A DNA stretch of 64,000 bases, from assembly GCF_900289145.1 (NCBI RefSeq), contig NZ_OKQO01000007.1:186001-250000 (forward strand), in the 5' to 3' direction. The first letter of the stretch is position 1, and each line of letters opens with the position of its first letter. The DNA is from Neobittarella massiliensis (ex Bilen et al. 2018) (GTDB taxonomy: Bacteria; Bacillota; Clostridia; Oscillospirales; Ruminococcaceae). Both the position numbers and the translations under genes were made by a program. The notes under the pieces are model-generated. The model saw nothing but the letters and a program-made list of their open reading frames with translations, searched no databases and was not told the origin of the DNA. Shown here in pieces: positions 59,385 through 64,000 of this stretch.

Positions 59385-60296
59385 CTACTGCTTCAAAACC
59401 GCCTGCACAGCAGCCAGCGACAGGGCCGGATTTACCGTCTCCTCGCTCTGTAATGCCAAATTGGCGCAAGCGGTAGAGAATTCCAGTGTTGCGCGGCCGC
59501 TGAGGCCCTGTAAAAAGCTGTAGAGCAGCCCCGCCGTAAAAGCGTCCCCCGCCCCGGTGGCGCTGACTGCATGCGAAAGCGGCGGAGGGCTGTAGCGGGT
59601 GCGGCCGTCTTGACTAGCCCAGTAAGAACCGCCGGGGCCCAAAGTGACACAGAGGTTTTGCACCCCTCTGGCCAACACCTGATCGGCAATGCGGTCCAGA
59701 TCGGTCTCGCCGGTCAGGGCCTGTGCCTCCTGCTGGTTGGCCTTTAGTGTGTGCAGCATATCCAGACAGGCGGCAGTCGGCTCTGCCAATGCCGGGGCGC
59801 CGATATCTAAAAAGATGGGCTTATCGCCATAATTTTGGCGGATATAATCGAGCGTGGCCGCCGGCAGTGTGGGGCAGATGAGCAGCACCTGCGCCTGGTG
59901 CAGCAGCTTCCGGTGCCGGTTCAGGTATTCGGGAGTGATGTAGCTGGTGATCTCGCCGTCGGCGGCGCCAAAATACATCTCGCCGTCGGGGCTGGTGATC
60001 CCCATGAACACCGAGGTGGGCAGCGCCTGGGTGACCTGCACCTGCTCACAGCCCAGACCGGCTGCGCGGCAGTCGCGCAGCAGCATCTGCCCCTGGGGGT
60101 CATCCCCCACACAGGAGAGCAGCTCTACATGGCCCGGCCCCAATAGCCGGGCCAAATTCTCGGCGATGTTGCGCACAATGCCCCCGCTGGAGGAGCGCAC
60201 TTTAAAATCGGTGTTCTTAACGCCGGTGACGATGGGATGCCGGGCAAAACCGATGATATCGATGCTGGCCAGGCCGATACACACTACTTCAGCCAC
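59385..60296 (-). CDS. PfkB-family carbohydrate kinase C
   Basis: This 303-aa ribokinase-fold enzyme has the N-terminal GLASIDIIGFARHP, RSSSGGIVRNIAENLARLG with the substrate-binding Gly-Gly, and the C-terminal anion hole with catalytic Asp in SATGAGDAFTAGLL. It is the last of three paralogues in a row. Its ATG lies eight bases inside the previous gene, behind GGAGG. Such kinases phosphorylate sugars or nucleosides (pseudouridine, ribose and others); no substrate can be chosen. Confidence 0.9.
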   Translation of the reverse strand: MAEVVCIGLASIDIIGFARHPIVTGVKNTDFKVRSSSGGIVRNIAENLARLLGPGHVELLSCVGDDPQGQMLLRDCRAAGLGCEQVQVTQALPTSVFMGITSPDGEMYFGAADGEITSYITPEYLNRHRKLLHQAQVLLICPTLPAATLDYIRQNYGDKPIFLDIGAPALAEPTAACLDMLHTLKANQQEAQALTGETDLDRIADQVLARGVQNLCVTLGPGGSYWASQDGRTRYSPPPLSHAVSATGAGDAFTAGLLYSFLQGLSGRATLEFSTACANLALQSEETVNPALSLAAVQAVLKQ

Positions 60297-61239
60297 TGTG
60301 GGTCCCTCCTTTTTGATAGCGCTGCACCCACCGCAGCACCTTTTGATCGGTTAGGTCGGGGGCGATACACGCCTCGCAGGTCATGGTGATGGCGGCCGCC
60401 GCCTGACAAAAATCTACGGTCTGGGCCAGGTCGTAGCCCTGTGTGCGACAGTACTGGGTGGCGGCGGTAAAACAGTCGCCGGCACCAGTGGTATTGACCG
60501 GCTTAAGCGGCAGCGCCGGGCGCCGTACTCGTCCACCGCTCTGATCACCGGCCATAGCTCCATCTGGCCCCATAGTCAAAAACACACGGGTCGGCCCCAT
60601 CTGCAGCAGCGCCTCCAGCATCTGTTCGGGGCAGTGTTTGGGGTCATCCTGCCCGACGAGGGCTGCCGCCTCGAACTCGTTTACCTTGAGGGTATCGATG
60701 CGCGCGAGATAGCGCCGGGCCAGCGCAGCGTGCTCGGTGGCCGAGACATCGACCACCTTGGGCACCTGGGGAAATTCGTCAAACAGGTAGTCCAGCGCAT
60801 CGGGCTGCAGGCTCATACACATCATGACCGCCTCGGCCTCGGCCAGCAGCGCCCGGTGTTGGGCCAGGTAGTCGCCCGTGAGGTACTGGCAGATGCGCAG
60901 GTCGCCCACCGCCACACAGGTGTCACCGCTGGGGCCGTTGAGCAAAATGCAGCTGCTGGAGGGGTGATCCGGGACCTGCCGCACCGCTGTGCAGTCGATG
61001 CCGGCCGCAGTACTGTCGCGCAGGATCTGCTGGGCGTACAGGTCATCCCCCACGCAGGTGAGCAGCTTTGCCCGCCCCCCCAGGCGGCACAGGTTCTCGG
61101 CCATGTTGCGGGCGGCGCCGCCGGTATGGGCCGACAGGCGAAAAGTGGGGTTTTTATCTCCCAGCCGCACCGGCTGATCGGTGAGGCCGATGATATCTAC
61201 ACTGCTGTCGCCGATACAGACGGTATATCCCCCGCTCAT
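60289..61239 (-). CDS. PfkB-family carbohydrate kinase B
   Basis: This 316-aa middle paralogue of the trio has CIGDSSVDIIGLTDQPV, SAHTGGAARNMAENLCRLGG and NTTGAGDCFTAAT. The ATG overlaps the stop of kinase A as ATGA; a longer in-frame reading through kinase A is an artefact. Coupled translation on both sides implies that the three proteins are needed in similar amounts. The substrate is unknown. Confidence 0.9.
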   Translation of the reverse strand: MSGGYTVCIGDSSVDIIGLTDQPVRLGDKNPTFRLSAHTGGAARNMAENLCRLGGRAKLLTCVGDDLYAQQILRDSTAAGIDCTAVRQVPDHPSSSCILLNGPSGDTCVAVGDLRICQYLTGDYLAQHRALLAEAEAVMMCMSLQPDALDYLFDEFPQVPKVVDVSATEHAALARRYLARIDTLKVNEFEAAALVGQDDPKHCPEQMLEALLQMGPTRVFLTMGPDGAMAGDQSGGRVRRPALPLKPVNTTGAGDCFTAATQYCRTQGYDLAQTVDFCQAAAAITMTCEACIAPDLTDQKVLRWVQRYQKGGTHSG

Positions 61240-62219
61240 AGAGCTTGCTCCCGGCGGCTCTCCACCGCGGCCAGCACCCGCTGCAGGGTGATCTCGCTGT
61301 TGACGGTGTCGGCGCTCTGCAGGGTGATCTCGGCGCAGGCCATTGCGAATTTCATCGACTGCGGCGGGGCGTAACCGGCCATGTGGCCGTAGGCGATACC
61401 GGCGGTGAAAGAGTCTCCCGAACCGGTGGTGTTGATCACCGGCAGATCGGGGCGTGCAGCAGCGAACAGGCGCGTCCCGCGGGTATCGCGGTAATAGGCG
61501 CCCCGGTCGCCCAAGGTAATATACAGCTGTTTTACCCCCATGGCGAACACCGCCTCGGCGGCCATATCTAGATCGGGCTGTTGGCGCAGGGCGATACCGG
61601 TGAGCTCCTGCGCCTCGTACTTGTTGACCTTTAGGATATCGACCATCGCCATGCGCCGGCGCACGTTCTCTACCAGGCCGGCCGAATTCATATCCAGCAG
61701 TTTGGGGATGTGGGGCAGCTTGCGGGCGATGAAGTCTAGGCACTCGGCCGGCAGCGCCGGGCAGAGCACCAGCAGTGACGCCTGTTGGAGCAGCAGCATA
61801 TTCTCCTCGAAATAGGCGGCGCCCAGCCGGTCGGAGCACAGCGCGTCGCCCAGCCCCACCAACATCTCGCCGTCGGGCTGGTCGACGCTGATAAAGGTAT
61901 TGGAGGTACAGCCCTCCTCGATGCGCACCCGCGACATATCTATTCCGGCGTCGGCGCTGTCCTGCAGGATCTTTTGCCCGTAAAGGTCGTCGCCCACATT
62001 GGAAAACAGCACCGCACTGACTCCCAGACGGGCCAGGTTTTCGGCGATGTTGCGCATCATGCCGCCGCAGGACATCTTGACGAGAATATCGTTATTTTTC
62101 TCCCACAGCTTGATCTCTTGCCGGGAGAGGATCGCGATGTCGATACCGGTGGTGCCGCAGCAGGCTACAAACGGGCGCCGCCCGGCCACGTGAGTGTTGC
62201 CGCCCTGTATTTCGGCCAT
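61236..62219 (-). CDS. PfkB-family carbohydrate kinase A
   Basis: This first gene of the operon encodes 327 aa. It has ACCGTTGIDIAILSRQEIKL, MSCGGMMRNIAENLARLG and an anion hole written NTTGSGDSFTAGIAYG, with Gly-Ser-Gly-Asp instead of the commoner Gly-Ala-Gly-Asp; the catalytic Asp is kept. The AGGGGG site is seven bases before the ATG chosen. A TTGACA promoter lies about 100 bases upstream. Confidence 0.9.
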   Translation of the reverse strand: MAEIQGGNTHVAGRRPFVACCGTTGIDIAILSRQEIKLWEKNNDILVKMSCGGMMRNIAENLARLGVSAVLFSNVGDDLYGQKILQDSADAGIDMSRVRIEEGCTSNTFISVDQPDGEMLVGLGDALCSDRLGAAYFEENMLLLQQASLLVLCPALPAECLDFIARKLPHIPKLLDMNSAGLVENVRRRMAMVDILKVNKYEAQELTGIALRQQPDLDMAAEAVFAMGVKQLYITLGDRGAYYRDTRGTRLFAAARPDLPVINTTGSGDSFTAGIAYGHMAGYAPPQSMKFAMACAEITLQSADTVNSEITLQRVLAAVESRREQAL

Positions 62220-62321
62220 GTATTTTCCCCCTTTTTTCTGTGTCGCATGGGCAAAAGCGCCCACAAAAAATGTGCATATTGCCGCATACGCACGCTGCTA
62301 TCTCTACTTTTTTATAGCTAT

Positions 62322-62349
62322 AGCATAACACAGACTTACCAGATGTCAA
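62322..62349 (-). promoter_or_regulatory. Promoter of the PfkB operon
   Basis: TTGACA and TATGCT stand 16 bases apart on the minus strand. An AT-rich TAGCTATAGC dyad adjoins the -10 box. Confidence 0.65.
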
Positions 62350-62365
62350 CGGATTTTTTGTGGCC

Positions 62366-62413
62366 AAAACAGACACAGGCAGTGCATGGCCCCCGCGGGC
62401 TATGTACTGCCTG
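62366..62413 (-). terminator. Terminator of the anchored-protein gene
   Basis: CAGGCAGT pairs with ACTGCCTG and the stem continues inward with one interruption through GGCCC/GGGCT. The minus strand ends in TGTCTGTTTT. Confidence 0.65.
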
Positions 62414-62446
62414 ATCGCTTTTATCTCTGCTCCCCCTGCTCCCCGA

Positions 62447-63274
62447 TCACTGGGCCTGTGGGGCCGCATTGTCGGTGTCTTCACCGGTCTGGCCCTGCCG
62501 CTGTGAGGAGGCGGCGCTGGAGGAGGACTTGGAGGAACTGCTCTCGGCGCCGGATTTGGTCTTTTTCTGGTAGGAGGTGTCGTTTTCCAGTTTCTCGTCG
62601 TCTTCGGCTTCTTTTATAGCGTGTATGTAGTAGCTCTTACCGTCTTTTTGCAGCACATAGATCATGGTCTTGTCGACCTCTGGCGCATAGACATTGCCTT
62701 TGGCATCGCCGGTCCAGGTACTGCCCGAGGGCACGTACCCCACCGTGAGGCGGATGACGTCGCCGCTCTTTTTCATCTTGGCCACATACGGGGTATAGTA
62801 GCCCATCATGCCAGCGGCCGGCAGGCGGTAGACCTGCTTTTCCTCGTCGTAGACAAAGAGCAGATCACTGCCAAAAGACTGGTGTTTGAGTTTCACATGG
62901 GTGCCGAACAGCTTGGCGCCGTACAGGTCGAGATCGGCCGCCGGCAGCAATACGTTGCCGGCATCATCGGTGGCGTAGCGGCTGGTATCCTCGTTTTTGA
63001 GCACCGCCCACATAGCGGACTGCAGCAAAAATTCTTCGCTGGCCTTGCCGGCGTCATCGAACGGGACCGGGTCGAGCATGACCACCGGTTCGAGATACTT
63101 TTGGTACTCCAGGCGCTCGTCGCTGTCGTCGGTCAGCCACAACACGCCTTTTACCCCCAGTGTGACCAAAAAGATGGCCCCCAGCAGGGCGAGAGTCAAA
63201 AAGGTGTAGCCCACCGCGCGCACCCGCCGCCGCTTGACCTGCTGCGGGCTGGGTTTTACTTTATATCCTGGCAA
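62447..63274 (-). CDS. Membrane-anchored protein of unknown function
   Basis: The 275-aa protein has a basic start (GYKVKPSPQQVKRRRVR), one membrane helix (about residues 22-42), an outside domain (about 50-225) and a Ser/Lys/Gln-rich disordered tail. The tail holds SSSSKSSSSAASS, followed by an acidic, Gln-rich end. The outside part has LDPVPFDDAGKASEEFLLQSAMWAVL and AAGMMGYYTPYVAKM, a pattern I cannot assign. GGAG touches one TTG and is eight bases before the next, so I take the second TTG. It follows proA by about 30 bases on the minus strand. Confidence 0.65.
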   Translation of the reverse strand: MPGYKVKPSPQQVKRRRVRAVGYTFLTLALLGAIFLVTLGVKGVLWLTDDSDERLEYQKYLEPVVMLDPVPFDDAGKASEEFLLQSAMWAVLKNEDTSRYATDDAGNVLLPAADLDLYGAKLFGTHVKLKHQSFGSDLLFVYDEEKQVYRLPAAGMMGYYTPYVAKMKKSGDVIRLTVGYVPSGSTWTGDAKGNVYAPEVDKTMIYVLQKDGKSYYIHAIKEAEDDEKLENDTSYQKKTKSGAESSSSKSSSSAASSQRQGQTGEDTDNAAPQAQ

Positions 63275-63305
63275 AAAAGTCAACTCCTATCTGTGTGGGC
63301 CGCCC

Positions 63306-64000
63306 CTAGCGGATCTGGCCGTCACCCATGACGATGTACTTGTAGGAGGTCATCTCCCACAGGCCCATGGGGCCCCGTGCGTGCAGCTTTTGGGTGGAGA
63401 TGCCGATCTCGGCGCCCATGCCGAACACGCCACCATCGGTAAAGCGGGTGGAGGCATTGACGTACACCGCCGCCGCGTCTATCCCGGCGGTAAAGGTCTC
63501 GGCCGCCTTTAGATCGCGGGTGACGATACACTCGCTGTGGCCGGTGGAGTAGCGGGCGATGTGCTCCATGGCCTCCTCGATGCCCGAGACCACCTTTACC
63601 GAGACTTTGTAATCTAAAAACTCGGTGTCGTAATCCTGCTCGGTGGCGGGCTCTGCCCGCTTGCCCAAAATGGCACAGGTCTCTTTGCAGCCCACGATCT
63701 GCACATAGGGGTCCTCCATGGCGGCCGCCACCCGGGGCAGAAACTCGGCCGCCACCTGGCGGTCTACCAAAAAGCTCTCGGCCGCGTTGCAGACCGAGGG
63801 GCGCGACACCTTGGCATTTTGGGCGATGCGCACCGCCATATCGATATCGGCGCTCTTTTCGACGTAGATGTGGCAGTTGCCGGTGCCGGTCTCGATGACC
63901 GGAACGGTGGCGTTTTGCACCACAGCCCTGATCAGCCCCGCTCCGCCGCGGGGGATGAGCAGATCGAGGTAGCCGTTTAATTTCATGAACTGGGTGGTCA
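63306..64000 (-). CDS. proA: Gamma-glutamyl-phosphate reductase (5' part outside window)
   Basis: This is the C-terminal 230 residues or so of ProA, which reduces glutamyl-5-phosphate to the semialdehyde in proline synthesis. It has [32 protein letters not shown], the catalytic Cys in [13 protein letters not shown], and the end [33 protein letters not shown]. The frame is open to the window edge; the Met near 63986 lies inside the domain, not at the true start. It probably shares a transcript with the anchored protein downstream. Confidence 0.95.
   Translation of the reverse strand, partial: TTQFMKLNGYLDLLIPRGGAGLIRAVVQNATVPVIETGTGNCHIYVEKSADIDMAVRIAQNAKVSRPSVCNAAESFLVDRQVAAEFLPRVAAAMEDPYVQIVGCKETCAILGKRAEPATEQDYDTEFLDYKVSVKVVSGIEEAMEHIARYSTGHSECIVTRDLKAAETFTAGIDAAAVYVNASTRFTDGGVFGMGAEIGISTQKLHARGPMGLWEMTSYKYIVMGDGQIR

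Noticed and set aside
60289-61839. A 516-codon reading of kinase B extending through kinase A
   Set aside because: The extension is the antisense-free wrong frame of kinase A; the ATG overlapping the kinase A stop gives a normal PfkB length.
63231-63283. The first TTG as start of the anchored protein
   Set aside because: The GGAG site touches it; the next in-frame TTG has proper eight-base spacing.

Overview
ORGANISM. The window looks like a chromosomal segment of a GC-rich, gut-type Clostridia member (Bacillota, Oscillospirales-like). The support is strong AAGGAGG ribosome-binding sites, GTG and TTG starts next to ATG, many short hairpin terminators, an AgrBD peptide locus with a Clostridia-type precursor, and small Clostridia families (CD1871A CXXC protein, DUF1893, DUF5317). 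No species can be named from the sequence alone. LAYOUT. 0.3-8.7 kb: a TrpF-like protein lacking the usual catalytic Cys, an NfeD/SPFH membrane pair, a divergent TetR/flavodoxin pair, an NTF2-like protein, a degenerate NeuB-SAF protein and a LacI regulator. 8.9-17.5 kb: LysR diverging from an EamA permease, an M20 peptidase plus PF07090 protein behind a perfect 32-bp palindrome, PepD, and a three-gene amino-acid ABC importer. 17.7-22.3 kb: two tandem MATE exporters, uridine phosphorylase and a DUF3592 protein. 22.4-26.3 kb: an agr-type quorum-sensing locus with no histidine kinase or response regulator. It holds a DUF5317 protein, a free-standing sensor-like membrane protein, AgrB, a 40-aa AgrD and a six-TM protein with a dead GGDEF and an intact HD-GYP domain. 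26.5-32.6 kb: a third MATE, a papain-like protein, DUF1893, an L-cysteine desulfidase-type enzyme, an ACT-domain protein and an AlkD-like DNA repair protein. MOBILE ELEMENT. About 17.9 kb (32615-50517), flanked by 48-bp direct repeats, sits in the 3' end of a HAD phosphatase gene and separates it from alkD, with which it was translationally coupled. The element has an integrase, a fused MNT-HEPN protein, a CI/Cro switch with three operators, a replication initiator, a DnaB-type helicase, a sigma factor, a ribbon-helix-helix protein with four palindromic operators, and a cascade of six overlapping mini-genes. I see no virion or conjugation genes, so it resembles a phage satellite or PICI-like island. 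Its right part is an AT-rich signalling cassette: hybrid histidine kinase, HPt protein, REC-HD-GYP-GGDEF regulator and a double-winged-helix GntR protein, next to decayed nucleoside hydrolase genes. RIGHT FLANK. 50.4-64 kb: the HAD gene with an element-supplied C-terminus, about 2 kb with no convincing gene, a TlpA/CD1871A/ferredoxin redox operon, nucleoside hydrolase, metG-tatD, three overlapping PfkB kinases, an anchored unknown protein and the 3' part of proA. HOW THE PARTS MAY WORK TOGETHER. Two HD-GYP proteins, one apparently fed by a secreted cyclic peptide and one carried by the mobile element, suggest that cyclic-di-GMP breakdown is controlled by both cell density and acquired DNA. That is inference. 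The best candidate for an undescribed system is the kinase-less agr/HD-GYP locus; the second is the element's C-terminal repair of its target gene.
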